Origin: Roseovarius dicentrarchi
GTDB lineage: Bacteria > Pseudomonadota > Alphaproteobacteria > Rhodobacterales > Rhodobacteraceae
Direction of reading: 5' to 3'
Length of the DNA: 64,000 nucleotides
Assembly: GCF_003316635.1 (NCBI RefSeq)
Contig: NZ_QNQP01000014.1
Span: 1 to 64,000, forward strand
Positions 46,125 through 55,613 of this stretch are shown piece by piece. The position numbers and the translations under genes are program-made. Every line of letters starts with the position of its first letter. The stretch's first letter is position 1. Below the pieces are notes generated by a model, which made no database searches, was not told the origin of the DNA, and saw nothing but the letters and a program-made list of their open reading frames with translations.

Positions 46125-47200
46125 GCGCGCACCGGCATGGCAGGGCGCAATCCGACACGGGCGAACCCCTCGAAAAACGCGCCGAATTGATCGGTCGATG
46201 CCTCTGCCGCGATCAGGGCCGCCTGCGCCTCGTCCGACAGCTGGCTGCACACATCGCCGCGCATCGCCTCCCAATCGGCGGAACGGCCCGCGCCCATCGA
46301 ATAAATGCAATGCGACAGCTCGCGCAGCGGCGCAGAAGTAGGCCGGGTGCGCGCAAAGGTCAGCCGCCCGCCCGGCACATGATCGCCAAAACCGCCCTGC
46401 CCCGCGCGGGACATGAACCAGTTCAGCATCAGGTATTCGTGGTAGTCATCCGCCAGCCCGTCGGCATCATCCAGCGTAAAGGTGCGCACCTGCTGCGTCA
46501 GCCAGATTTCCCAAACCTGCGGCGGCACCTGCCCGGCAAAGCGCAGGGAAAGGCAGATTTCCGACAACAGATCGGCGTTGAAGTCCAGAAACGCCAGCGT
46601 GCCGGCAAACATAAGGCTGGTCCGGGTCGCGGCGCAGATCGCCGGATCCTTGCGGCCATATTCGGACAGGTAGAACACGATATGCGTCAGCTCATACGCC
46701 GCCTTTTTATTCGGCAGCGCAAAGGTTTGCGAACGGGCTGCAAAGCGGCGCAGCCGCGCATCCAGACCGTCATCATCGGGCAGCGGGTCAATGCCGCGGC
46801 GCGCGCACAGGCGCCGCGCCTCGGCGCGTTGCAAATCCGAAAGCTCGGCTTCCGGCAAACCTTGCTGCGCGACCCATTCAGCCAATGCCGCCCCCTTGGT
46901 GCCGGGCATCCCCAGATCCTCCAGATCCAGGCACAGCGACAACAAAAATCTGTAATATTGCGGAAAGAATTCCATCCGCTGTTCGATATCGTCGTAGAAA
47001 GCTGCGTACACGTCAAGCGCGCCGGGCATCATCTCGGCGCCCGTCGATTCAAGAATGTTTAAAATCTCGGCGTTTTCCTTCAGCCAAAACACATCTTCTT
47101 GTGTGCGGCGCCCGCTTGCGAAGGTTTTGAGCAAGGCCGACTGGCGCGCGGCCTTGCTGTGTTGCCGGAACGGGACGTTGAGCTGGACGATGGTCGTCAT
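46121..47200 (-). CDS. Conserved protein of unknown function, partner of FTSSL-repeat protein
   Basis: 359 aa from the ATG at 47200, which has GGAG 9 nt upstream; an ATG five codons earlier is less favoured. It appears soluble and mainly alpha-helical, with no signal peptide and no P-loop, SAM or metal motif that I can recognise. Notable segments are NVPFRQHSKAARQSALLKTF, VFWLKENAEILNILESTGAE, YYRFLLSLCLDLEDLG and ELTHIVFYLSEYGRKD. I believe related Rhodobacterales proteins carry a DUF number (possibly DUF6902), but cannot verify this. It is sandwiched between the repeat protein (55 nt upstream) and the EamA gene (4-nt overlap), which argues for a joint function such as binding or modifying the repeat protein. 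Confidence 0.7.
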   Translation of the reverse strand: MTTIVQLNVPFRQHSKAARQSALLKTFASGRRTQEDVFWLKENAEILNILESTGAEMMPGALDVYAAFYDDIEQRMEFFPQYYRFLLSLCLDLEDLGMPGTKGAALAEWVAQQGLPEAELSDLQRAEARRLCARRGIDPLPDDDGLDARLRRFAARSQTFALPNKKAAYELTHIVFYLSEYGRKDPAICAATRTSLMFAGTLAFLDFNADLLSEICLSLRFAGQVPPQVWEIWLTQQVRTFTLDDADGLADDYHEYLMLNWFMSRAGQGGFGDHVPGGRLTFARTRPTSAPLRELSHCIYSMGAGRSADWEAMRGDVCSQLSDEAQAALIAAEASTDQFGAFFEGFARVGLRPAMPVRA

Positions 47201-47255
47201 GGTGGTGATCTCCATTGGATGGGTCCGGGCCCAAGGCCCCGTTCAGGTGTCTGGC

Positions 47256-47666
47256 TTAGAGGCTGGACGTAAACATTTCGACAGCGTCGCCCTCGCGAGC
47301 CTCAAGTGCGGGTGCCAGCGACGAAGTGAATGCGCCGACCGCATCGCCCGATGTCGCGCGCGGTGCCAGCGATGAGGTGAACATCTGCACGGCATCGCCC
47401 GATGTGGCATCAGCCGTAACCGATGGGCTAAGCGAGGAGGTGAACATCTCGACATTGTCGCCGGCGGACGCGTCAGCGCGGGCAGCGGGGCTGAGCGAGG
47501 ATGTGAACATCTCAAGACCCTCACCCAGGCCGGCGTCGGCGGTGGCGACGGGGCCCAGCGACGATGTGAACGCGCCAGTTGCGGCGCCGTCATGCAGGCT
47601 CATCGCGCCGCTTGTGCGAGCGGCGTTGATTGCGATGGATGCTTCTACTTTGCGTTGTGCAGTCAT
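47256..47666 (-). CDS. 136-aa protein with six FTSSL repeats (possible multi-unit precursor)
   Basis: 136 aa from the ATG at 47666, preceded by GGGGA about 10 nt away. The first ~30 residues (MTAQRKVEASIAINAARTSG then AMSLHDGAATG) are a conserved-looking leader without a signal peptide. The rest is five spacers and six FTSSL cores at residues 33-37, 54-58, 75-79, 96-100, 113-117 and 132-136; steps are 21, 21, 21, 17 and 19. Spacers are acidic and Ala/Gly/Asp-rich (ending GDAVE/Q/G or GDNVE before M/A-FTSSL). The last core is the C-terminus itself. This layout recalls multi-core peptide precursors. It is followed by the 359-aa unknown gene and an EamA transporter. Function unknown. Confidence 0.72.
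   Translation of the reverse strand: MTAQRKVEASIAINAARTSGAMSLHDGAATGAFTSSLGPVATADAGLGEGLEMFTSSLSPAARADASAGDNVEMFTSSLSPSVTADATSGDAVQMFTSSLAPRATSGDAVGAFTSSLAPALEAREGDAVEMFTSSL
47259..47573 (-). repeat. In-gene tandem repeats encoding FTSSL cores
   Basis: Six units of 51-63 nt encode residues 32-136. The core codons are nearly invariant at DNA level, while spacers diverge. On the plus strand this appears as recurring AGCGA-GGTGAAC-type stretches at about 47260, 47325, 47375, 47435, 47500 and 47560. Strong core conservation with loose spacers suggests selection on the core. Confidence 0.8.
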
Positions 47667-48054
47667 TTTTGAAAATCCCCAGATGTTGTGTTGCAGATGC
47701 CTCAAAGCTTGCAGCAGATCCGTGTTCTGCCAAGACATTTTTCAACCTAAAGGAGAGTGCAGAAGGGATATCCACATCAACTTCGCCGTGTAAGCAGTGC
47801 AGTGGGAAACCGAAAACATACTGGTAAAAAACTTATCCACAGCCTGCATTTACGGCGATTTTAACGCCGGGATTTCACATAATAGGACGAGGGCGACTGC
47901 AACTTTAGCGTGTATGTCGAGAATCATCTGCCCGCCGGTCCGGTAAATGGCGGCGATACTAGATATGCGATTCGCATCAACAGCCGCGCTTTGCTTGCCC
48001 CCGCCGCATTGCTGGGCGATAGATGGCGCAGCCCTGCCGCAGCGAGGACCGCAC
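47667..48054. other. Divergent intergenic region (FTSSL-repeat gene / xthA)
   Basis: 388 nt, AT-richer than the surrounding genes between 47690 and 47900. It must contain the promoters of both the repeat gene (minus) and xthA (plus). It includes TTATCCACA at 47833-47841, identical to a DnaA-box consensus, and AAGGAGA near 47750 with no open frame behind it. A short TTTACGGCG/CGCCGGGATT patch follows near 47850. I see no gene or RNA. Confidence 0.45.
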
Positions 48055-48834
48055 ATGAAGATCGCATCATTCAACATCAACGGGATCAAAGCCCGCATAA
48101 ATGCCCTGCCCGACTGGCTGGACGAGGCGCAGCCGGATGTCGCGCTGCTGCAAGAAATCAAGTCGGTGGACGAGGCTTTCCCGCGCGAGATTTTCGAGGA
48201 TCGCGGATATACCGTCGAAACCCACGGTCAAAAGGGCTTTAACGGGGTGGCGATCCTGTCCAAGCTGCCGCTGGAGGATGTCACGCGCGGCCTGCCCGGT
48301 GACGAGAGTGACGAACAGGCCCGCTGGATCGAGGCGACGGTGATGGGCGACACGGCCATTCGCGTCTGCGGGTTGTACCTGCCCAATGGCAATCCGGCGC
48401 CGGGGCCGAAATACGATTACAAGCTGGCGTGGATGGACCGGATGCAGGCCCGCGCCGCCGAGCTGCTGACACTGGAAGAGCCGTTTCTGATGGCCGGCGA
48501 TTACAACATCATCCCCCAGGACGAGGACGCCAAGCGCCCCGAGGCATGGCAGGACGATGCGCTGGCCCGCCCCGAAAGCCGCGCCGCGTACCGCAGGATC
48601 CTGAACATGGGCTTTACCGAGGCGTTCCGCGCGCGTCAAAACGGCCCCGGCCACTATACGTTCTGGGATTATCAGGCCGGCGCGTGGAATCGCAACGACG
48701 GGATCCGCATTGACCATTTCCTGCTCAGCCCCGAATGTGCCGATCTGCTGGAGGATTGCCAGATCGACGCCGCGATTCGCGGCCGCGAGAAGCCCTCTGA
48801 TCACGTTCCTATCTGGGTGCGCCTGCGCGCCTGA
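48055..48834 (+). CDS. xthA: Exodeoxyribonuclease III
   Basis: 259 aa. AP endonuclease / 3'-5' exonuclease of base excision repair. It starts MKIASFNINGIKAR; catalytic Glu34 lies in LLQEIKSVDE, AGDYNIIPQDEDAK supplies the Asp/Asn pair, and SDHVPIWVRL near the C-terminus holds the general-base His250. The ATG at 48055 follows GCGAGGA; an in-frame start 36 codons upstream is rejected. An EamA transporter gene follows after 24 nt. Confidence 0.95.
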   Translation: MKIASFNINGIKARINALPDWLDEAQPDVALLQEIKSVDEAFPREIFEDRGYTVETHGQKGFNGVAILSKLPLEDVTRGLPGDESDEQARWIEATVMGDTAIRVCGLYLPNGNPAPGPKYDYKLAWMDRMQARAAELLTLEEPFLMAGDYNIIPQDEDAKRPEAWQDDALARPESRAAYRRILNMGFTEAFRARQNGPGHYTFWDYQAGAWNRNDGIRIDHFLLSPECADLLEDCQIDAAIRGREKPSDHVPIWVRLRA

Positions 48835-48858
48835 GGCTGACCCGGAAAGGGCAAACCC

Positions 48859-49752
48859 ATGGATAACCTGCGCGGCAGCGCGCTGATGGTTCTGGCAATG
48901 GCCGGATTCGCGCTGGAAGATTACTTTGTCAAACTGCTGTCGGTGCAGCTGCCGGTCGGGCAGATCCTGATGATGCTGGGCACATCGGGCTGTCTGGTCT
49001 TTGCCGTGTTTACCAAGATGGGCCGGGGCAAGCTGTTTACCCGCGTTCTGTGGACCCGCGCCGTCATGCTGCGCAATCTGGGCGAGATCATTGCCGCTGT
49101 CTGCTATGTCACCGCGCTGGCGCTGGCGGATCTGTCCACCGTGTCGGCGATCCTTCAGGCCACTCCTCTGGCGGTGACGATCGGCGCGGCGCTGTTCATG
49201 GGCGCGCAGGTTGGCTGGCGCCGCTGGTCGGCTATTCTGGTCGGTATGGCGGGCGTCATGATGATCGTGCGGCCCGGTCTGGACGCGTTCGACGCCTCAT
49301 CCATCTTTGCCATCGTATCGGTCATTGGTCTGGCCATCCGCGATCTGGCAACGCGGGCAATCCCGCCGTCGGTGTCGTCCATCCAGCTGTCCTGCTACGC
49401 GTTCGGGACCATGGTGCCGACGGGTGCGATCATGCTGCTGTTTCACGGCGATCTGACCCCGTTGGAGCCGGCCAACTGGGCGCATCTGTTCGGCGCGATG
49501 GTATTCGGCGTCGTCGCCTATTACTTCATCGTCGGCGCAATGCGTGTCGGCGAGGTCGCCGCTGTCACACCCTTTCGCTATGCCCGCCTGATTTTTGCGC
49601 TGATCCTGGGCATGACATTTCTGGGCGAGCGGCCCGATCTGTGGACGCTGGTTGGCGCGGCGATCATCATCGCCTCGGGCCTGTATACCCTGATCCGCGA
49701 GCAGCGTCTGGCGCGGGCGCATCGGCGGGCGCGGCCCGTCGGGCCGCTGTGA
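48859..49752 (+). CDS. EamA/DMT-family transporter
   Basis: 297 aa, about ten membrane helices in two EamA repeats. First repeat runs from MDNLRGSALMVLAMAGFALE to VGMAGVMMIVRPG; second from SSIFAIVSVIGLAIRDLATRA to AAIIIASGLYTLIREQ. The basic C-terminal tail (RLARAHRRARP) is cytoplasmic. Substrate unknown. AAAGGG lies upstream; it is 24 nt after xthA and 71 nt before eno, both on the same strand. It is only distantly similar to the other EamA gene in this window, so a recent duplication is not evident. Confidence 0.87.
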   Translation: MDNLRGSALMVLAMAGFALEDYFVKLLSVQLPVGQILMMLGTSGCLVFAVFTKMGRGKLFTRVLWTRAVMLRNLGEIIAAVCYVTALALADLSTVSAILQATPLAVTIGAALFMGAQVGWRRWSAILVGMAGVMMIVRPGLDAFDASSIFAIVSVIGLAIRDLATRAIPPSVSSIQLSCYAFGTMVPTGAIMLLFHGDLTPLEPANWAHLFGAMVFGVVAYYFIVGAMRVGEVAAVTPFRYARLIFALILGMTFLGERPDLWTLVGAAIIIASGLYTLIREQRLARAHRRARPVGPL

Positions 49753-49787
49753 TCGCGGCAATTCCATTCACCGCGCCGTTTTGATAA

Positions 49788-51101
<1,314 letters not shown>

Positions 51102-51143
51102 CACGGCACGAATTCGGCCCAGCGTGGCCACCAGAACGAAAAA

Positions 51144-51169
51144 GAGGCGCGGCAAATCTGCCGCGCCTC
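51144..51169. terminator. Bidirectional intrinsic terminator between eno and lipoprotein gene
   Basis: An 11-bp perfect stem GAGGCGCGGCA/TGCCGCGCCTC with a 4-nt AATC loop, 43 nt after the enolase stop. On the plus strand ATTCAATT follows; on the minus strand the preceding AAAAAG reads as a T-run. It can thus stop transcription from both convergent genes. Confidence 0.85.
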
Positions 51170-51209
51170 ATTCAATTCGCCGTCACCGCGAACGGTGGGG
51201 CGTTGCCTG

Positions 51210-51485
51210 TTACGGGCAAGGCGCCTCGTAGTAGGTGCCATCACCGCGCGAATACGCGCAAACCTTGCGGTTCTGGTTCTGCGCAACAACCGTACCAGCC
51301 GCCGCACCGCCCAGAGCAGAGATCAGGCGCCAGTTGCTGTTTGCGCCCAAGGCTTCGGCGGTCAGCAGACCGGCAGCCGCGCCGCCGGCAACGCCTGCAA
51401 CGGTACGCTGGTTGGATGTCATGTTATCGCATGCAGACACGCCCAGGATGGCGGTGCAGGCCATTGCGGATATCCATGTTTTCAT
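51210..51485 (-). CDS. Small glycine-zipper lipoprotein
   Basis: 91 aa from the ATG at 51485, with GGAG upstream; an in-frame ATG four codons earlier is disfavoured. A signal peptide ends with a lipobox-like VSAC around residue 19. Two Gly/Ala-rich hydrophobic segments (VAGVAGGAAAGLLTAEALGA and ALGGAAAGTVVAQNQ) form a glycine-zipper pattern seen in 17-kDa-antigen/OmpA-like small lipoproteins. The C-terminal RKVCAYSRGDGTYYEAPCP has two Cys that may pair. Likely envelope-associated; function unknown. Confidence 0.75.
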   Translation of the reverse strand: MKTWISAMACTAILGVSACDNMTSNQRTVAGVAGGAAAGLLTAEALGANSNWRLISALGGAAAGTVVAQNQNRKVCAYSRGDGTYYEAPCP

Positions 51486-51749
51486 TCTGATCTCCAATTT
51501 CTATCTTTCACTGTCGCCAACGCGCGGCATCCCTCGTGGATGTGCCAATCTTGGAAGGCGCTCATCGTTGAACGCACCGATGCGGCGTTGGTTCCTTAAC
51601 CTGACACGTGAAATTGAAAAAATGTTAAATAGTTTTCGTCCCGGCGAAACTTTGCCCGGATTGTCTGCGTGTATGCTTGTGCCCGACGCGACAGGGCAGC
51701 GGTCAAAGCTACAGGGCGCCCCGGTGGTGCCAGTGGTCAAAAGGGCGGA

Positions 51750-53351
51750 TCACCCACGGTTCGATTGTACGAAGGTTATGAGTTGCCGGGTCGATCCGTC
51801 CTTGCCGTTCAGCGGCGCAGTTCCATCCAGCACCGGCTGAAGCGCCTTGGCCAGTTCCTTGCCCAACTCGACCCCCCACTGGTCGAACGAATTGACGCCC
51901 AGAATCACGCCCTCGACGAACACGCGGTGTTCATAGAGGGCAATGATCTGCCCCAGACGGTATGGCGACATCATGTCAAAGATCAGCGTTGTGGACGGGC
52001 GTGCGCCCGGAAACACCCGGTGGCGCGCCTGCCGCTCCAGTTCGGCGCCGCGATACCCCGCCTCGCGCATCAGGGCGCGCGCCGTTTCCAGATCGCGGCC
52101 CCGCATCAATGCCTCGGACTGGGCCAGGCAGTTGGCCACCAGCAGCTCGTGGTGATGGGCCAGATCGTCCTCGTGGCCGCGCGCCGCAACCAGAAATTCG
52201 CAGGGGATGACGGCGGTGCCCTGATGGATCAGCTGATAAAACGCATGCTGGCCGTTTGTGCCGGGCTCGCCCCACACCACCGGACCCGACGGATAGGCCA
52301 GGCTACGCCCGTCCATCGCCACACTCTTGCCGTTCGATTCCATCTCGAGCTGTTGCAGATACGCGGGCAATCGGCCCAGCCGCTGATCATAGGGCAGCAC
52401 CGCACGCGTGGCGTGGCCGCAGGCGTGGCTGTGCCACAGACCGACCAGCGCCAGCATCAAGGGCATGTTTTCCGTCGGAGGCGCAGTGCGGAAATGGGTA
52501 TCCATCGCCTCGGCGCCGCGCAGAAAATCAGTGAACCCGTCTGCGCCGATGGCGATCATCAGCGACAAACCTATCGGCCCCCAGATGGAATACCGCCCGC
52601 CAACCCAATCCTCGAACCCGAAAACGCGGCTGGCATCAATGCCCCACTCCGCCGCCTTGTCCGCCTCACATGACAGCGCAACAAACTGTGCGCCGGGTGT
52701 ATCGACGGCATCTTCCAGCCATCTAAAGGCCGTGGCGGCGTTGGTCATGGTTTCGGTGGTGGTAAAGGTTTTTGACGCGACCAGTATCAGCGTGCGCGCC
52801 GGGTCCAGCCGCGCCAGCGTGTCGGCAATATCGGCGCCGTCCACGTTGGAGACGAAATGACACCGCGGCCCGTCCGCATAAGGTGCCAGTGCCCGGACCG
52901 CCATTTCCGGTCCCAGATGCGAGCCGCCAATGCCGATATTGATCACATCCGTGAATGCCCCGCCTGCCCCGCGATACGCGCCGCTGCGCACCATCCCGGC
53001 AAAGGATTTCATCCGCGCCAAAGTCTCCATCACGCCGGGCATGACGTCCTTCCCGTCAACCATGATCGACCCGCCGGACAGGGTGCGCAGGGCGGTGTGC
53101 AGCACCGCGCGCCCTTCGGTTTCATTGATCGGCGCGCCGGTAAACATCGCCTCGCGCCGCTGGAATACGCCGCGCGCCTCGCTCAGCGCGATCAGGGCGG
53201 CGCGCGCCTGTGCGTCTATCGTCGTCTTGGAATAATCCAGCAGCAGCCCGTTGGCCTGAACGGAAAAATCCGCCGCCCGTCCCGCGCCAAAAAGCGGCGC
53301 AATGCCCTTGGCCCGTGCCTTTTCGGCCATTGCTTTCAAATCGCGCCACAC
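51750..53351 (-). CDS. pgi: Glucose-6-phosphate isomerase
   Basis: About 532 aa. It interconverts glucose-6-phosphate and fructose-6-phosphate. Conserved INIGIGGSHLGPEMAV, ASKTFTTTETMTNA, FEDWVGGRYSIWGPIGLS and GVNSFDQWGVELGK motifs are present; Glu and His catalytic residues sit in GEPGTNGQHAF. The likely start is GTG at 53351, one base after the pgl stop, giving an N-terminus that begins (M)WRDLK; ATGs at 53378 and 53396 would overlap pgl. It completes a zwf-pgl-pgi operon. Confidence 0.94.
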   Translation of the reverse strand: MWRDLKAMAEKARAKGIAPLFGAGRAADFSVQANGLLLDYSKTTIDAQARAALIALSEARGVFQRREAMFTGAPINETEGRAVLHTALRTLSGGSIMVDGKDVMPGVMETLARMKSFAGMVRSGAYRGAGGAFTDVINIGIGGSHLGPEMAVRALAPYADGPRCHFVSNVDGADIADTLARLDPARTLILVASKTFTTTETMTNAATAFRWLEDAVDTPGAQFVALSCEADKAAEWGIDASRVFGFEDWVGGRYSIWGPIGLSLMIAIGADGFTDFLRGAEAMDTHFRTAPPTENMPLMLALVGLWHSHACGHATRAVLPYDQRLGRLPAYLQQLEMESNGKSVAMDGRSLAYPSGPVVWGEPGTNGQHAFYQLIHQGTAVIPCEFLVAARGHEDDLAHHHELLVANCLAQSEALMRGRDLETARALMREAGYRGAELERQARHRVFPGARPSTTLIFDMMSPYRLGQIIALYEHRVFVEGVILGVNSFDQWGVELGKELAKALQPVLDGTAPLNGKDGSTRQLITFVQSNRG

Positions 53352-53352
53352 A

Positions 53353-54024
53353 TCAGGGCGCCCAATGCACGGTGGCATCGTCCAGCAGTGCGGCAATCGG
53401 CGCGATCAGCGCATCCTGCCCGCGCGCCCGCTCCAGCGCATCGCGCTTTTCCGCGCCGGTGATGACGACATGCAGGTGCATCGCGGATTTCAGCACATGC
53501 GCCGCCAACGTGATGCGCGGCTCAGGCTCGCCGTCGATCCGCATGGGCAGGACCAGCGGCGCATCATGCGCCAGCGCCGCCTCCAGCCCCGGCGCGCGCG
53601 GAAACAGCGAGGCGGTGTGCATATCCGCGCCCATGCCGACCAAGGCCACATCAATCGGCAGGCGCGGCGCCAGATCGGCGGCCAGCTGCGGCGCCGCCTC
53701 CTCCGGCGTCACATCATCCATATACAGCGACAAAAGCGTGGCGGTCGCCGCCCGCTCGCAAATCAGATGCTTGGCAATCAGGCCCGCGTTCGAGCGGATA
53801 TGCGCCTGCGGGCGCCAGCGTTCGTCACTGGGCAGCACATCGACCCGGTCCCATTCCAGCCGCGCGCCGCACAGCGTGTCAAAGATCGGCCCCGGTGTGG
53901 TCCCGCCCGGCACCACAAGCAAGGCGCGCTCGCGTTGGCGCAAGGCTGCGTTCAGCTGGCCCGACAGGACATCGGCAATGCCCATCGCCATGAATTCGGC
54001 ATCGGGGTATTCTTCGAAAATCAT
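53353..54024 (-). CDS. pgl: 6-phosphogluconolactonase (DevB type)
   Basis: 223 aa. It hydrolyses 6-phosphogluconolactone formed by Zwf. LLVVPGGTTPGPIFDTL and VLPSDERW near residues 40-70 and VALVGMGADMHTASLFP carry the sugar-phosphate and catalytic His pattern of the NagB-like fold. Start ATG overlaps the zwf stop (ATGA). pgi begins 1 nt after the stop. Coupled placement ensures rapid handling of the lactone. Confidence 0.93.
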   Translation of the reverse strand: MIFEEYPDAEFMAMGIADVLSGQLNAALRQRERALLVVPGGTTPGPIFDTLCGARLEWDRVDVLPSDERWRPQAHIRSNAGLIAKHLICERAATATLLSLYMDDVTPEEAAPQLAADLAPRLPIDVALVGMGADMHTASLFPRAPGLEAALAHDAPLVLPMRIDGEPEPRITLAAHVLKSAMHLHVVITGAEKRDALERARGQDALIAPIAALLDDATVHWAP

Positions 54025-55478
54025 GGCTTTATCTCCCGCCAGCGGCGCCCGTCACGATGGATCAACGCCAATGCGTCATCCGGTCCGGAACTGCCTGTAC
54101 TATAAAGCGCCGGCGGCGTGCCAGCGGTTTGCCACGCCTCGATGATCGGATCGGTCCAGCCCCATGCGGCCTCCACCTCGTCGCCACGCATGAACAGGGT
54201 CTGATCGCCGCGAATGACATCCATGATGAGCCGTTCGTAGGCGTCCGGAATATCCTCTGCCTCGGGCCCCAGCGCCTCGGAAAATGTCATGTCCAGCGGC
54301 ACATCGACCAGCCGCATACCGCCCGGCCCCGGCTCCTTGATGGTGACGCCCATCTCGATGCCCTCGTTCGGTTGCAGGCGGATCGTCAGGATATTGCGGT
54401 GCCGCCCGGCATCGGCGCCAAAGATCGAATGCGGCGCGTCCTTGAAGACCACCGCGATTTCGCTGGCGCGGGCGCGCAGACGCTTGCCGGTACGCAGATA
54501 AAACGGCGTGCCGGCCCAGCGCCAGTTGCCGATCCGCGCCTTCAGCGCGACAAAGCTTTCGGTGGTGGTGTCGCGGTTCTCCACCTCGTTGCGATAGCCC
54601 GGCAGGGTATCGGTACTCTCGTATTGGCCGCGCACCACATCGTCCGGCGCCACCGGATCCAGCGCGCGGATCACCTTCAGTTTTTCGTCGCGCACCGAAT
54701 CGGGATCGTATTTTGCCGGCGGCTCCATCGCGGTCAGGCACAATAGTTGCATGATATGGTTCTGCATCATGTCCCGCATGGCGCCGGATTTGTCGTAATA
54801 GCCGCCGCGCGTACCGACCCCGCCGGATTCGGCGACAGTGATCTGGATATGATCGACATACTGGCTGTTCCAGAGCGGCTCGAACAGGGTGTTGGCAAAA
54901 CGGATCGCCATCAGGTTCTGCACTGTCTCCTTGCCCAGATAATGGTCGATGCGATAGATCTGCGTTTCGTTAAAATGCTCGGCCAGCACCGCGTTCAGCG
55001 CGCGGGCCGATGCCAGATCGCGGCCAAACGGCTTCTCCACCACGATCCGGCAACCGGGCGAGGCCAGGCCATGCTCATGCACACGCGTGGCAAGCGGTCC
55101 GAAAAGCGTCGGACCGACCGAGAAATAAAAGGCGCGAATACGCTCCGGATCAGTCAGCCGCTGCGCCAGCTCGGGCCAGCCGTCATCGCCGGTCGCATCG
55201 ACGGTAACGTAATCCACCTGCTCCAGAAACCTGCCCAGATGGGCGTTCATCATCGCAATGTCGCCGTCAAATTCCGCAATCGCGTCGCGCGCAAACGCGC
55301 GGTAGCCGGCCCCGTCCATTTCGCTGCGGGCGGCGCCGATCACACGCGCGTCCTCGGCCATCTGGCCTGCGCAGAACCGCCGGAAGAGCGCCGGCAGGAT
55401 CTTGCGCCGGGCCAGATCGCCGGTGCCGCCAAAGATCACCAGATCGAACGGCTGTACAGGAATGACGCGCGATACCAT
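54021..55478 (-). CDS. zwf: Glucose-6-phosphate 1-dehydrogenase
   Basis: 485 aa. It oxidises glucose-6-phosphate with NADP(+) or NAD(+), feeding the Entner-Doudoroff and pentose-phosphate routes. The dinucleotide loop GGTGDLARRKILPAL lies near residues 17-31; EKPFGRDL and RIDHYLGKETVQNLM hold active-site residues. The ATG at 55478 has AAGGAG at ideal spacing; a longer in-frame extension upstream is antisense to the radical-SAM gene and rejected. edd and eda are not linked in this window. Confidence 0.95.
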   Translation of the reverse strand: MVSRVIPVQPFDLVIFGGTGDLARRKILPALFRRFCAGQMAEDARVIGAARSEMDGAGYRAFARDAIAEFDGDIAMMNAHLGRFLEQVDYVTVDATGDDGWPELAQRLTDPERIRAFYFSVGPTLFGPLATRVHEHGLASPGCRIVVEKPFGRDLASARALNAVLAEHFNETQIYRIDHYLGKETVQNLMAIRFANTLFEPLWNSQYVDHIQITVAESGGVGTRGGYYDKSGAMRDMMQNHIMQLLCLTAMEPPAKYDPDSVRDEKLKVIRALDPVAPDDVVRGQYESTDTLPGYRNEVENRDTTTESFVALKARIGNWRWAGTPFYLRTGKRLRARASEIAVVFKDAPHSIFGADAGRHRNILTIRLQPNEGIEMGVTIKEPGPGGMRLVDVPLDMTFSEALGPEAEDIPDAYERLIMDVIRGDQTLFMRGDEVEAAWGWTDPIIEAWQTAGTPPALYSTGSSGPDDALALIHRDGRRWREIKP

Positions 55479-55613
55479 TTGGCTTTCTCCTTGCGATGCG
55501 CGCACCTTAACAGGCTCTGAGGCGTTCACAACTCTGTCAGGCACGCCATGGCCGGGTTTCCTCGGCATTCTGCGCACGGTAGGCAGACTGTCATCAGCAG
55601 GGGCAAAGACACG

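Noticed and set aside
47259..47573. Short regular repeats as a CRISPR array
   Set aside because: The repeats lie in a continuous reading frame with a proper start and stop, units vary in length, and no cas genes are present.
47833..47841. TTATCCACA, identical to a DnaA box
   Set aside because: Only a single copy is seen, with no AT-rich unwinding region or cluster of boxes, and genes usually near alphaproteobacterial origins are absent. A chance match is likely.
52256..54105. Plus-strand open frames across pgi, pgl and zwf
   Set aside because: They are antisense shadows of three well-supported metabolic genes.
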